Below are positions 48,869 through 59,294 of a DNA stretch of 64,000 bases, piece after piece. A program made the position numbers and the translations under genes. The notes beneath the pieces were generated by a model. It saw only the letters and a list, made by a program, of their open reading frames with translations. It did not search any database and was not told the DNA's origin. Position 1 is the first letter of the stretch. Every line of letters starts with the position of its first letter. This stretch comes from Chlamydia trachomatis (GTDB taxonomy: Bacteria > Chlamydiota > Chlamydiia > Chlamydiales > 2-12-FULL-49-11): assembly GCA_945862365.1 (NCBI GenBank), contig CAMAXK010000002.1, positions 62,001-126,000 of the forward strand. The letters run 5' to 3'.

Positions 48869-49644
48869 TATTTTCACCTGAAAAATTAAAGCACATAGAA
48901 ACCATTATTGGGGCTATTGCCGTAGATGCTGGGGCTATGCTTTATAAAGCGTTTAACCAAATGATTAATTCTGAGGAAAAGACATCTCCTCATGATGTGG
49001 TAACCCAATATGATAGTGATTGTGAAGAATTTCTTTACCAGAGATTACATGCTGCATTTCCTGAAATTGGATTTCTAGGCGAAGAAAGCGGTTATCGCAA
49101 CTATAAAGAGGGAGAGCCATATTGGATTGTAGATCCCATTGATGGAACGCTAAACTTTGCAAGAAGTATTCCTGCCTTTGCAGTAAGCATTGCCCTAGTA
49201 CACCACAATAAAACCTTTGTGGGGGCATGCTACTGCCCTATCACCAAGGAGCTCTTTTGCGCCTATCGAGGGGGTGGGGCATTTTTAAATGGAAAATCGA
49301 TCAAGGTTTCAGAGGTATCTTCCATGAAATATGCTGTCATTTGTGTTTCCCCAGATCAATTACATCATAGGAAGGTGGAGGCTGTAATCAGAAGGCAGGG
49401 TGCCTCTGTGATGGATATTTGCTACGTTGCAAAAGGAGCTACTGAAGGTTTTTATGATTCCTGCTTAAATCCTTGGGATTTTGCAGCCAGTTCTTTGATT
49501 GCTGAAGAAGCTGGTGCTGAAATTTTTAGTTTAAAAAGCAAGACTCTTGACACCAATAAAAAATCTGACATACTAGTAGCAAATAAACACCTCTCGGACA
49601 CACTAGCAAAATGGATATTGACGGAAGAGCCCACGCAAAAGTAA
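48865..49644 (+). CDS. Inositol-monophosphatase family protein (SuhB-like)
   Basis: GEESG, WIVDPIDGTLNFARSIPAFAVSIAL, NPWDFAASSLIAEEAGA. Confidence 0.93.
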   Translation: MIFSPEKLKHIETIIGAIAVDAGAMLYKAFNQMINSEEKTSPHDVVTQYDSDCEEFLYQRLHAAFPEIGFLGEESGYRNYKEGEPYWIVDPIDGTLNFARSIPAFAVSIALVHHNKTFVGACYCPITKELFCAYRGGGAFLNGKSIKVSEVSSMKYAVICVSPDQLHHRKVEAVIRRQGASVMDICYVAKGATEGFYDSCLNPWDFAASSLIAEEAGAEIFSLKSKTLDTNKKSDILVANKHLSDTLAKWILTEEPTQK

Positions 49645-50465
49645 TTAAGGATAAACTTAGAGAAGAAATTCTAAATAAATCCTACACCCCCACTTTAGCC
49701 TTTTTCTTAATGGAAGATCATGGCCCCTCTGGCGTATATGTAGGTATGAAAGAGCGTGCCTGCAAAGAAACAGGGATTACCTCTATTAAAGAATCACTCC
49801 CTGCAACGATTACTGAAAAAGAGCTCCTTGCAAAAATTGATCGGGCAAACAAAGATTCGAAAATTGATGCCATCATTGTTCAAATGCCTCTTCCAGCGCA
49901 TATTGATGCCAATAAAATCATTCTAGCCATTGATCCTTCTAAAGATGTAGATGGTTTTCACCCTATAAATATTGGCAAGATGATGATTGGTGAAAAAGAT
50001 GCCCTACTTCCTTGTACTCCTCAGGGTATTTGTAAACTTCTTGAGATGGAACATGTGGAGACAAAAGGAAAAAATGTAGTCATTATTGGCAGAAGCAATA
50101 TTGTGGGAAGACCTTTGGTAAATATGCTCTCCGGGAAGGGGAAGGATGCAACCGTTACCCTCCTTCACAGTAAAAGCAAAGATATTGAGGCTTATTTAAA
50201 AAACGCAGATATCATCATCGCAGCCGTAGGAATCCCTAACTTTCTAAAGGCATCGATGATAAAACAAGGGGCGGTTGTAATCGATGTGGGAATCTCTCAC
50301 CTTGATGGTAAACTCGTAGGCGATGTCGATTATGAGCAGGTAAAAGATAAAGCTTCCAAGATTACACCGGTACCAGGAGGAGTAGGACCAATGACCATTG
50401 CAATGCTTCTTGTAAACACCCTTCAATGCCACAAAAAACATCTGCGAGCAAATCTCTCTTTATGA
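49611..50465 (+). CDS. folD: Methylenetetrahydrofolate dehydrogenase/cyclohydrolase
   Basis: VQMPLPAHID, DVDGFHPINIG, VVIIGRSNIVGRPL, PVPGGVGPMTIAML. Confidence 0.96.
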   Translation: MDIDGRAHAKVIKDKLREEILNKSYTPTLAFFLMEDHGPSGVYVGMKERACKETGITSIKESLPATITEKELLAKIDRANKDSKIDAIIVQMPLPAHIDANKIILAIDPSKDVDGFHPINIGKMMIGEKDALLPCTPQGICKLLEMEHVETKGKNVVIIGRSNIVGRPLVNMLSGKGKDATVTLLHSKSKDIEAYLKNADIIIAAVGIPNFLKASMIKQGAVVIDVGISHLDGKLVGDVDYEQVKDKASKITPVPGGVGPMTIAMLLVNTLQCHKKHLRANLSL

Positions 50466-51304
50466 AATATTTAACCTTTTTACTGTTAACCTTTCTTGTT
50501 TCATGTGGCACATCGGAGACAAAGATTGAAGGGGAAAAAATGGGCATGGCTTATAAAGTGCTCTTTAGAGAAAAAGTGGCAAAAGCTTCTGTGGAAAACC
50601 TCATAGATACGATCTTTTGCGAAATTGACACAAAGCTTAATCGATGGAATAAAGATTCTGAACTGGCAAAATGGAATAGTAATACCTCTACCCAACCAAT
50701 ACCTGCCTCTTTTCTATTTATCGATCTTGCTCGTAGAGCAAACCTTGCCTATCAATTAACCCATGGTCTATATGACCCTTCTTTAGGAAGTGTAATTCAT
50801 GCATGGAAAATGAGCCTTCGTCTTGGATCCACACTGACTTTAGAGGAGATTAATTCGTATAAAAAATGTTCAGGTTGGAAAAAAGTGGTGATTCATGAAG
50901 AGGCTATTTCAAAACTTCATCCCAATCTTGAGCTTGATTTTGATGGAATTTTAAAAGGATATTTCTGCGATTTACTCTCTGAAGAGTTAAAAAAAATAGG
51001 GTATAACAATTTCCTAGTAGAATGGGCAGGAGAAATTAAAGTTACAGGTGGTCCTTTTAAAATACTTGCAGGTAAGGAGATTCTTTCTTTAACAAATCAG
51101 TCTATTGCCACCTCAGGCCCCACCTACCAGCTCTATCCCATTATGAAAGATGGCAAAACTATTTTTTATAGCCATTTTGTAGATCCAAAAACCTTGCAGG
51201 CTTTAACTTTTGAGGATCCAAACCTCTCTAAATCTGTTATTCACCCTTCCGCCCTTTATGCCGATGCTCTTGCCACCGCAGCAGTTATTAGACCTATTGA
51301 ATAA
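50462..51304 (+). CDS. apbE: FAD:protein FMN transferase (ApbE-like lipoprotein)
   Basis: Lipobox MKYLTFLLLTFLVSCGT; GMAYKVLF; ATSG; HFVDPKT; ADALATA. ORF-track start 50426 is longer. Confidence 0.88.
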   Translation: MKYLTFLLLTFLVSCGTSETKIEGEKMGMAYKVLFREKVAKASVENLIDTIFCEIDTKLNRWNKDSELAKWNSNTSTQPIPASFLFIDLARRANLAYQLTHGLYDPSLGSVIHAWKMSLRLGSTLTLEEINSYKKCSGWKKVVIHEEAISKLHPNLELDFDGILKGYFCDLLSEELKKIGYNNFLVEWAGEIKVTGGPFKILAGKEILSLTNQSIATSGPTYQLYPIMKDGKTIFYSHFVDPKTLQALTFEDPNLSKSVIHPSALYADALATAAVIRPIE

Positions 51305-51345
51305 TTAAGGTATCAAGATAACCGGACATTTGGTATGCTCCAGTT

Positions 51346-53220
51346 ATGAAGTTAGAAAAAGAAAAGATCCTCCTTGGCAAGTTCTTCTTGCATGTTAAGG
51401 GGTTCGGGTTCGTAAAACCAGAAGATTCAGATCATCCAGAGATATTTATCCCACCTAAAAAAAATTTAAACGCGATTTCAGGCGACACCGTTTTAGTGAA
51501 GGTATTGACCAAATCCTCCAAAGGTTATGAAGGAATCATTCACGAAATCGTTAAAAGAGAAAATGATGAGTTTGTAGCCACTGTCATTGACGATGAAGGG
51601 AAGAACTATCTACTTTACTCCCCTCTTATTGGAGAAGATAAAGAAATTTATCTACCTAAAGATAAAAAGTTTAAAATAGGTGATCGAATCATTGTAAAAA
51701 TTGTCGATTATGATGACAATGTTTTATCTGCAGAACTCATTAAACTTTTAGGAAATATTTCAGATCCATCCATTGATGTTGCCGCAGCAATTATTGCCTA
51801 TAAGCTAAGAAATACCTTCCCCCAGGAAGTTCTTGATGAAGCAAATCAGTGCTCTATCACAAAAAAGGATTATGAAGGAAGGATTGATTTACGTGAGGTA
51901 GAAACTGTCACGATAGATCCAACCACTGCAAAAGATTTCGATGATGCAATTACCTTATCAAAAGATGAAAATGGCAACTACCTTTTAGGGGTGCATATTG
52001 CCGATGTTTCCCATTTTGTAAAAAAAGGGAGCAAACTGGATATCGAAGCACTACTTAGATGTAATTCAACCTACTTTCCGACTAAAGTTGTACCGATGCT
52101 TCCTGAGCAAATTTCAAATAATTTATGTAGCTTGGTAGAGGGAGAAGATCGATTAACCGTATCTGTACTTTTGGAAATTGATCCTCAAGGAAATATTATT
52201 GATCAAGAAGTGGCAAAAACGGTGATCAATTCTAATAAACGTTTTACCTATGAGCAGGCATTTGAAATTTTAACCACCGATAAGAAAAGTCCTCATAGAA
52301 AAATGTTAAAGACCATGGAAGAATTATGCCATGTGTTTATGAAAAAACGTGCAGAACGTGGAAGTGTAGAGCTTGCGCTCCCCGATGTTCAGGTAATTTG
52401 TGATAATAATGAATCGCCAACTCATATTCAGACACATATGTATGATATCACTCACCAAATGATTGAGCAGTTCATGGTAAAAGCTAATGAAATTGTTGCA
52501 GAAACTCTTATCAGTCGTAATGAAGGGGGTGTTTTTCGCGTTCATGATGAACCTGACTCAACAAATTTTGATAATTTTTTTGCATTTATTCGACTACTTG
52601 GCTTTAATCTTCCAGCAAATGCTACAAAGCATGATATTGCAAGAATTTTTCAGGAAGCAAAAGATCATCCTCACATAGAACAAATTGCAGTAAAATACAT
52701 AAGAAGTCAAAAACTTGCTATGTACTCCCCTGATAACATTGGCCACTACGGTCTTGGACTTGAGAACTACTCTCATTTTACCAGCCCGATTCGTCGCTAT
52801 TCTGATCTTGTGGTTCATCGAATGCTTTTTACCGACAAATATGAGGAAAAAGAGCTCTATGATGTTTGTAATAAATGTAGTGAAGCTGAAAGAAAAAGCT
52901 TTGTTGCAGAGTCATCTGTTGTAAAACTTAAAAAATATCGTCTTCTTGATAAATATTTTGATAAAGATGATGGCCGTATTTACAAAGTGATGCTGACAAA
53001 TGTAAGTGTTAAAGGGATTACGTTTGATGTGGATAATCTTGGTATTGAAGGGTTTATCCCAATTCGAATGCTAACTGATGATTACTACATTTTTGATGAA
53101 AAGCGTATGAAACTCACAGGACGCCATAAAGGATTTACCTTTACAATAGGCGATACTTTACAAGTGCAGCTTACAGGTATTGATCTTGTCTTTTTAGAAG
53201 CTGAGTGGACTCTAATTTAA
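51346..53220 (+). CDS. rnr: Ribonuclease R
   Basis: RNB motif TIDPTTAKDFDDAITL, YGLGLENYSHFTSPIRRYSDLVVHR, C-term S1. Confidence 0.95.
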   Translation: MKLEKEKILLGKFFLHVKGFGFVKPEDSDHPEIFIPPKKNLNAISGDTVLVKVLTKSSKGYEGIIHEIVKRENDEFVATVIDDEGKNYLLYSPLIGEDKEIYLPKDKKFKIGDRIIVKIVDYDDNVLSAELIKLLGNISDPSIDVAAAIIAYKLRNTFPQEVLDEANQCSITKKDYEGRIDLREVETVTIDPTTAKDFDDAITLSKDENGNYLLGVHIADVSHFVKKGSKLDIEALLRCNSTYFPTKVVPMLPEQISNNLCSLVEGEDRLTVSVLLEIDPQGNIIDQEVAKTVINSNKRFTYEQAFEILTTDKKSPHRKMLKTMEELCHVFMKKRAERGSVELALPDVQVICDNNESPTHIQTHMYDITHQMIEQFMVKANEIVAETLISRNEGGVFRVHDEPDSTNFDNFFAFIRLLGFNLPANATKHDIARIFQEAKDHPHIEQIAVKYIRSQKLAMYSPDNIGHYGLGLENYSHFTSPIRRYSDLVVHRMLFTDKYEEKELYDVCNKCSEAERKSFVAESSVVKLKKYRLLDKYFDKDDGRIYKVMLTNVSVKGITFDVDNLGIEGFIPIRMLTDDYYIFDEKRMKLTGRHKGFTFTIGDTLQVQLTGIDLVFLEAEWTLI

Positions 53221-53270
53221 ATTTACACCAATTAAATTAACATAAAAAACAATATCTAGATATATTAAAC

Positions 53271-53462
53271 CACCCGCTCGCTTTGCTCACTAAAGAACAC
53301 AAAGACCACAGAGGAATACATTAGACATCTACTTTTTTTTCCTTTCATCCTTTTATCCATGTTACTAGAGGTAGAAAAACACTCTAAAATATTAAAATTA
53401 TACAGGGATTTTTGCCTTTCTCTGTGGTCTTTGTGTTCTTTAGTGAGCAAAGCGAGCGGGTG
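53271..53462. repeat. Element with perfect 43-bp terminal inverted repeats (about 192 bp; non-coding)
   Basis: 53271-53313 cacccgctcgctttgctcactaaagaacacaaagaccacagag is the reverse complement of 53420-53462. Confidence 0.92.
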
Positions 53463-53499
53463 TTAATGTATATTTTAAATCGACCTTACATAAAGTGAG

Positions 53500-54075
53500 T
53501 TACATTCTTGGGACAGTAATTCCTTGCTGACCTTGATATTTTCCACCTCTATCTGCGTAACTTACATCACAGGTGACATCTGCTTTAAAAAATATCACTT
53601 GAGCAAGCCCTTCTCCTGCATAAATTTTTGCAGGCAATGGTGTAGTGTTACTAATTTCAAGGGTTACTTGACCTTCCCATTCTGGCTCAAATGGAGTAAC
53701 ATTAACAATGATCCCGCATCTTGCATAGGTAGATTTACCAATACACATAGTAAGAACATCTCTTGGTATTTTAAAATATTCTACACTAACAGCAAGAGCA
53801 AATGAATTAGGAGGCACAATACAAACATTACTTTCAACTTCTACAAATTCTTTGTCGCTAAAACCCTTTGGATCGATAATAGCATTATTTACGTTAGTAA
53901 ATACTTTAAATTTATTTGAGACACGAAGATCATATCCATAGCTAGAAAGTCCATAGCTGATCACCTTTTCACCATCATGCTCTCTGATTAAATGATCAAT
54001 AAATGGGGAGATCATTTTTTCTTCTATTGCTCTTTTTTTTATCCATGAATCGGGTTGAATTGTCATAACTACCAC
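53500..54075 (-). CDS. dcd: dCTP deaminase
   Basis: [39 protein letters not shown]. Confidence 0.96.
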   Translation of the reverse strand: MVVMTIQPDSWIKKRAIEEKMISPFIDHLIREHDGEKVISYGLSSYGYDLRVSNKFKVFTNVNNAIIDPKGFSDKEFVEVESNVCIVPPNSFALAVSVEYFKIPRDVLTMCIGKSTYARCGIIVNVTPFEPEWEGQVTLEISNTTPLPAKIYAGEGLAQVIFFKADVTCDVSYADRGGKYQGQQGITVPRM

Positions 54076-54115
54076 CTTTGTTTTTTGCTAAAGTTTATCA
54101 TATCTATTAGGATAA

Positions 54116-55141
54116 TTGCTAGCATTAAAAGCTATTTTTAACTACCATAAAAGTATGGATATAGAATTTGAAGAAGACAAATTAGAAAAAAGTATTCGTC
54201 CTTGCCATCTTGACGAATTCATCGGTCATGATTCTATCAAAGGGCGATTACACATTTTAATTAATGCTGCAAAGTCAAGAGCCGAGCCCCTACCCCACAT
54301 CCTTTTTCACGGCCCACCAGGTCTTGGGAAGACCACTCTCTCTTTAATTTTATCAAAAGAGATGAACAGCTCTATCATTCAAACTTCAGGACCATCGATT
54401 GAAAAACCTGCAGATCTTGCTGGCATTCTCACCAACCTGGGGGAAGGAGATATTTTTTTTATTGATGAGATTCATAGAATTCCAAAAAATGTAGAAGAAT
54501 ATTTATATCAAGCGATGGAAGATTTTAAAATTGATATTATGATTGACTCAGGACCTACGGCTCGATCTGTCACTATCACCTTAAAGCCTTTTACACTTGC
54601 CGCTGCCACTACAAAAACAGGGTTGCTTTCATCTCCCCTTCGCACAAGATTTCCCTTTAATGTTCGTTTAGATTTTTATGATGTGGAATCTTTAGTAAAA
54701 ATCGTACAAAGAAGTGCAAGCGTCTATCATGTCAATATTGATGAAAGTGGCGCAAGAGAAATTGCCATAAGATCGCGCGGAACGCCCCGAATTGCAAACA
54801 ACCTCCTTCGTTGGGTGCGCGATTGCCATCTGAAAAATCCATCCCCCATAACAAGTTGCCACGCTCAACAAGCCCTTGCTATGCTCTCTATTGATAAAAT
54901 AGGATTAGATGAGATGGATACCCGTATTCTTTCTTGGATTATCGATCATCATGATGGAGGTCCTGTAGGGATAAAGTCTATTGCTATTGCAATGGGTGAG
55001 GATGCTGAAACTATCGAAGCACTACATGAGCCTTATCTAGTTATGAAAGGTTATCTAAAACGCGGACCATCTGGACGAGTAGTCACAAATCAGGGATACG
55101 CCCATCTTGGTAAAAAAACAAAAGGAGCAACCCAGTCATGA
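54116..55141 (+). CDS. ruvB: Holliday junction branch migration helicase RuvB
   Basis: HILFHGPPGLGKTTLS, IFFIDEIHR, RGTPRIANNLLRWVRD; likely start 54155 (MDIEFEEDKLEKSIRP). Confidence 0.97.
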   Translation: MLALKAIFNYHKSMDIEFEEDKLEKSIRPCHLDEFIGHDSIKGRLHILINAAKSRAEPLPHILFHGPPGLGKTTLSLILSKEMNSSIIQTSGPSIEKPADLAGILTNLGEGDIFFIDEIHRIPKNVEEYLYQAMEDFKIDIMIDSGPTARSVTITLKPFTLAAATTKTGLLSSPLRTRFPFNVRLDFYDVESLVKIVQRSASVYHVNIDESGAREIAIRSRGTPRIANNLLRWVRDCHLKNPSPITSCHAQQALAMLSIDKIGLDEMDTRILSWIIDHHDGGPVGIKSIAIAMGEDAETIEALHEPYLVMKGYLKRGPSGRVVTNQGYAHLGKKTKGATQS

Positions 55142-56325
55142 AAAAATTATTTCCCCTCTTTTTAATATCCTACCTTCTTTTTGCAACCCATGGCAGCGTT
55201 CGTATCGAAGATAGTGCCAAGGGAAGAGATACAATCATTCGTGTTCTTACTCACACTGATTTAGATGGGGCATTAATTGAAGTTAAGAGCGGCTTTACTG
55301 TTCAAAATCCATCCACAATGAAAAAAATTGACACCTATTACTCTAAACAAAGACATTATCTAAGCACATCCAACGACGGGTTAAAATGGGGTAAACTCTA
55401 TAAGGGCGTTCATCAAATTGAAATTACCCCAAGGGACAAAACCACCACATTTCTTATTAATGGAATTCAATATTCAGGAAAGCTTACCGCCTATGATATT
55501 GCATCAAAGCTTTTTCTTGTTGTGGAAGTAGATGTAGATCACTATTTAAAATCTATCCTTTCAGGAAGATTTGCAGATAAAAACCTTCATCAAACAACCC
55601 TTGAATCTCTTGCTATTGCCTTACGTACCGATCTTTATCATAAAATTGCCACATCAACCAATCCATTTTGGGATATAAAGGCAGAAACTCATGGATTTGC
55701 TGGATCATCCTTACAAGTAATAGGAAGTAATGCAAATAACGCTGTTAATGCTACTAAGGATTTGATCATGCTTTATGAAAATAGACCCTTTCCAACAGCT
55801 TGGTCAGATGATTGCGGTGGAAGAACCGCCTCTTATAAAGTGATCTTTAGAAAAGATGTTCCTTCTCCACCTGGAGTCTTTGTCCCATTTGCACAAAAAA
55901 ATAGAAGCCAGCACAGCTGGAAATGCAGTTTATCAAAACGTGAATTTGCAAAAATGTTAGAGCTAGATTCTATCCAATCTATTGAACCATTCAAAGATTC
56001 TACGACAGAAAAAATTTACGCCATGCGCGTAAATGGCCGCGGCCTTACATTTAGAGAATTAACGATCCTTGATCTACAAACATTAATCGGAAAAGATCGC
56101 TTAAAAAGTAACGATTTTTCTATAAAACTTATCGATGAAAGAATTGAATTTTGTGGCTTTGGTCATGGTCTTGGCGTAGGTCTTTGCCTTCTATCGGCAA
56201 AAGAGATGGCCGAATCTGGTAAATCTACCGCAAAAGTATTATCCGCTTTTTATCCAGAAACAAAAATTATCAAACTCGACTTCGTTCCACAGGTATTTTT
56301 TGAAGAAGATCCAATTGAAGAATAA
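55138..56325 (+). CDS. SpoIID/LytB-domain protein
   Basis: Signal peptide; DVDHYLKSIL...LRTDLYHK...WSDDCGGRTA; FCGFGHGLGVGLC. Confidence 0.85.
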   Translation: MKKLFPLFLISYLLFATHGSVRIEDSAKGRDTIIRVLTHTDLDGALIEVKSGFTVQNPSTMKKIDTYYSKQRHYLSTSNDGLKWGKLYKGVHQIEITPRDKTTTFLINGIQYSGKLTAYDIASKLFLVVEVDVDHYLKSILSGRFADKNLHQTTLESLAIALRTDLYHKIATSTNPFWDIKAETHGFAGSSLQVIGSNANNAVNATKDLIMLYENRPFPTAWSDDCGGRTASYKVIFRKDVPSPPGVFVPFAQKNRSQHSWKCSLSKREFAKMLELDSIQSIEPFKDSTTEKIYAMRVNGRGLTFRELTILDLQTLIGKDRLKSNDFSIKLIDERIEFCGFGHGLGVGLCLLSAKEMAESGKSTAKVLSAFYPETKIIKLDFVPQVFFEEDPIEE

Positions 56326-56343
56326 GTTAACAAGGAAAAAACC

Positions 56344-56703
56344 ATGCATTTAAGAGTTTCAAAAAGAAAAGCATCAGCAATCTCAACGGCAATGTTACTT
56401 GTGCTGCTTGCGGTAAATTCACTTACAAATAATTGGTGGCCATTTATTTATATAACCATCGGAGCCCCTGTTTTTGCAAGACAATACCTTTTAGGAAGAA
56501 CTTACGATAGCATCATGTCGCTTACCATCTTTGGCGGGCTTTTCTTAGTTTCCCAATTTGAAATAGATTGGAGCGTTATTTTACCGGTTGTCTTTATTGT
56601 TTCTGCTTTAATGATCCTTTTTAGAGAATTTTGCAACCCTTTTGCCGCAAAAGAGCCTGAAATTGAAGAAGATCACAATTTAGAAAACATGGAAGATAAA
56701 TAA
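56344..56703 (+). CDS. Small membrane protein of unknown function
   Basis: 119 aa, 3-4 TM segments, acidic C-term. Confidence 0.6.
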   Translation: MHLRVSKRKASAISTAMLLVLLAVNSLTNNWWPFIYITIGAPVFARQYLLGRTYDSIMSLTIFGGLFLVSQFEIDWSVILPVVFIVSALMILFREFCNPFAAKEPEIEEDHNLENMEDK

Positions 56704-56704
56704 C

Positions 56705-58018
56705 TTAATCTAGGATAGATCCTGGTGGATACTTTTCTCTACTAATCACACCACTATCATCTGCATGTCTTTCTAATACATCTTTCAATATAAGAGGAAT
56801 ATCACAACGAATGATCCATGGTCGAAATAGATAATCATTCAACGTATATTCTCTATGATCATTATAGCCGGTTTTAGACGTAATGAAGTTTACATATCCT
56901 AGAATTACTCCTAATAAATAGACGGGTGGAAAAAAGAAAAACGCCTTTTGTAGAAATGATGGGATTTTTTGTAATTTTTTAACAGCTTTTTGAATAAAAT
57001 TGTCCACCTTTGCTGGGAAAATATTTCTTGTTAAAATCTCAAATCCTGCCACATCGGCATAAACGTTATAGTCTAACCCTCTTTTTAGTAAACTGCAGGT
57101 ATAACTTACGCAGTTACCTTTCATCAAGGATGCTGTTTCTTTATGATTAAATTTATCTGATTCTACAAGAGTTATCAATCGATCATGTTCCTTTTTAGAG
57201 ATGGGAAAGATAAATTTTTTGATCATGCGATGATTTTTTGGATAGTAACTTGTTAAATCAGGTGTTTTGATGATAGAGCTTCTTTTTGCTGATCTACTAA
57301 ATCTGTGTTTAGGCGATGCATGGACATGATCAAAGATATCTTGTCCTACAGAACGAACAAGTCCATGTTCATCTTTGAGCTCTAATGATGCGTGCGTTTG
57401 ATGAAAATAGGAGGCTCTTTTATCTAACTTCCAGGTAATTTGGACGATTAATAGATTTTGATAGGAATAAGAAGCTGGATCTTGGTATTTATAAGGTCTA
57501 AAGTCGGCACTTTCGACGATATTATACTTTGTAATCCCACACATAAGAGAACAATAATCCTCAGTAAACGTTAAACTCTCATCTGTTTGAAATAACAGTT
57601 CATTTTTGTGATAAACGCTAAATAGGGAATCTTTCCATTTCCACTCTAAACTATTCCATATAAACCAAGAGATACAATTTCTCCGTGTTTCCACAGGAAT
57701 CATTACCCCACTTTGCTTATCAAATTTAATCGTTAATTTAGATACAAAAAAAACAAGGTCTAAGTTGTTATTTTTAATGAATTTATAAAACTCTAAATCC
57801 TCATCAAAATAGTTTAAGGGAATTTTTGCACCAAGCTTTATGACTACAATTTTAGTAAGCAAAGGATTTTTCAATTCCTTTTTACATTTTAGGGTCTTTA
57901 TTTTATATTCAATATCCTCAACAAGTTCTTTGAAAAGAATATAAAAATCTTCCGAAAGCATAATAATGTTTCTTGCACTTAAAAAGTTATAAGCCTCATT
58001 GATCATTTCTTCGAGCAT
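56705..58018 (-). CDS. Hypothetical protein with permuted papain-like (LRAT/NlpC-P60-like) motifs
   Basis: THASLEL (His motif) followed by ISKKEHDRLITLVE...MKGNCVSYTCSLLKRG (Cys motif). Confidence 0.5.
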   Translation of the reverse strand: MLEEMINEAYNFLSARNIIMLSEDFYILFKELVEDIEYKIKTLKCKKELKNPLLTKIVVIKLGAKIPLNYFDEDLEFYKFIKNNNLDLVFFVSKLTIKFDKQSGVMIPVETRRNCISWFIWNSLEWKWKDSLFSVYHKNELLFQTDESLTFTEDYCSLMCGITKYNIVESADFRPYKYQDPASYSYQNLLIVQITWKLDKRASYFHQTHASLELKDEHGLVRSVGQDIFDHVHASPKHRFSRSAKRSSIIKTPDLTSYYPKNHRMIKKFIFPISKKEHDRLITLVESDKFNHKETASLMKGNCVSYTCSLLKRGLDYNVYADVAGFEILTRNIFPAKVDNFIQKAVKKLQKIPSFLQKAFFFFPPVYLLGVILGYVNFITSKTGYNDHREYTLNDYLFRPWIIRCDIPLILKDVLERHADDSGVISREKYPPGSILD

Positions 58019-58080
58019 TTTAAGACGCTCAGCAATAGAAAAAGTTTCTAATTTTTTAAGTAGCAGGGTGTGAATTTCTA

Positions 58081-59223
58081 TTAACTCGATTTCTTCCGTA
58101 ATAAATCTCCTGTTTTTGAAAGCATCTTATAATCGATTTCTATACACGTCCATGGCTTTAAAAGCATGTGAAAAGGGATTAATCCTTTTATTGCCAGTAT
58201 CAACAATTTAGGAAGATATAAATAGCTTAACACCTTATTAGATGATGCTAAATAGGAAATTGCAACGGTTTCTACTTCTAAAGCTAATAATATCTCTTGA
58301 ACCATTATCTCTTTTGAAGAAAAGGTTGCATTTTTTAACAGCTCAAGGGCAAAGGTTTCATTTTTTTTCTTGATAGGAATAATAATCTTATTAAAATTTT
58401 CAAGGGGTTGATACGCAAACTTATCAGGAGATACCACTTTATTATCTTCTAGACCAAAACGGTACATCGATCCATCTCCATCATGTAAAGCAATAAAAAA
58501 ATCATTTTCGCGGTGATAAATTTCTAAACTTGGCTCAGGGTAGCCACTTTGATATTGTACAAATGGGGCATTTTCTAAATCCCATACAAGTGCCTTATCC
58601 AAAATTTTGGGAAAAAATAAAAGTTTATCACTTGCATCTGTTAAGAAAAAATATTCTCCATTATAGTAATATTTATGCATCAAATCTAAATCATATCGCT
58701 TTAAATCAGAAAAGTAGACATCTCGCAATATACCCATTCCCCCTTTCATTGGAAAGGATATGCCATAAAGTGGATGAAAATTTAAGACCACCCCATGATA
58801 AAATAAGATATTTTCCAAGGAATTTTTTTTGATAAAATTTATATCTTCATGTTCTTCAGATAAATAGCCTCTTGAAATTAATCCGCCTAATTTTAATGCA
58901 AATAGTTCATTTCTTAAAAGGGTTGAGACTTTTGAATCCTTAGCTAAAAAGATTTCGATATATTGTTCAAAAGTGGCCACAATTTCCAAAAGAGCGTCCC
59001 TTTCTCCCATTGAAAGTTCAGTAATGTCTAACCCTGAAATTTTCTTCTTAATATAAAGAAAAAACTCCATTGCACTTTTTTCATCTTCCCCTTCTTCCCA
59101 CTTCTCTATCACTGAAAAATGAAGGGAATTTTGTAAAAGGGATATTTTTACAACTTTCTTTTGATTGATAAGCGCCCGTATAGCTTTAGCAACTGACAAA
59201 AATCTTTGAAAAAATATTTCCAT
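58081..59223 (-). CDS. Hypothetical protein, apparent divergent paralogue of 56705-58018 lacking the Cys/His motifs
   Basis: Similar length and order of elements (FFIALHDGDGSMYRFGLED; IPIKKKNETFALELLKN...; C-terminal hydrophobic segment). Confidence 0.45.
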   Translation of the reverse strand: MEIFFQRFLSVAKAIRALINQKKVVKISLLQNSLHFSVIEKWEEGEDEKSAMEFFLYIKKKISGLDITELSMGERDALLEIVATFEQYIEIFLAKDSKVSTLLRNELFALKLGGLISRGYLSEEHEDINFIKKNSLENILFYHGVVLNFHPLYGISFPMKGGMGILRDVYFSDLKRYDLDLMHKYYYNGEYFFLTDASDKLLFFPKILDKALVWDLENAPFVQYQSGYPEPSLEIYHRENDFFIALHDGDGSMYRFGLEDNKVVSPDKFAYQPLENFNKIIIPIKKKNETFALELLKNATFSSKEIMVQEILLALEVETVAISYLASSNKVLSYLYLPKLLILAIKGLIPFHMLLKPWTCIEIDYKMLSKTGDLLRKKSS

Positions 59224-59294
59224 GAACGCCCCTACTTATAATCTAAAGATTAATTATAAAAGCTGTCTCAACTTGTAACCTAAGTGATTAAAAT

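Noticed and set aside
53265-53450. 61-aa ORF in the rnr-dcd intergenic region
   Set aside because: Lies within the inverted-repeat element; composition is a by-product of the palindrome.
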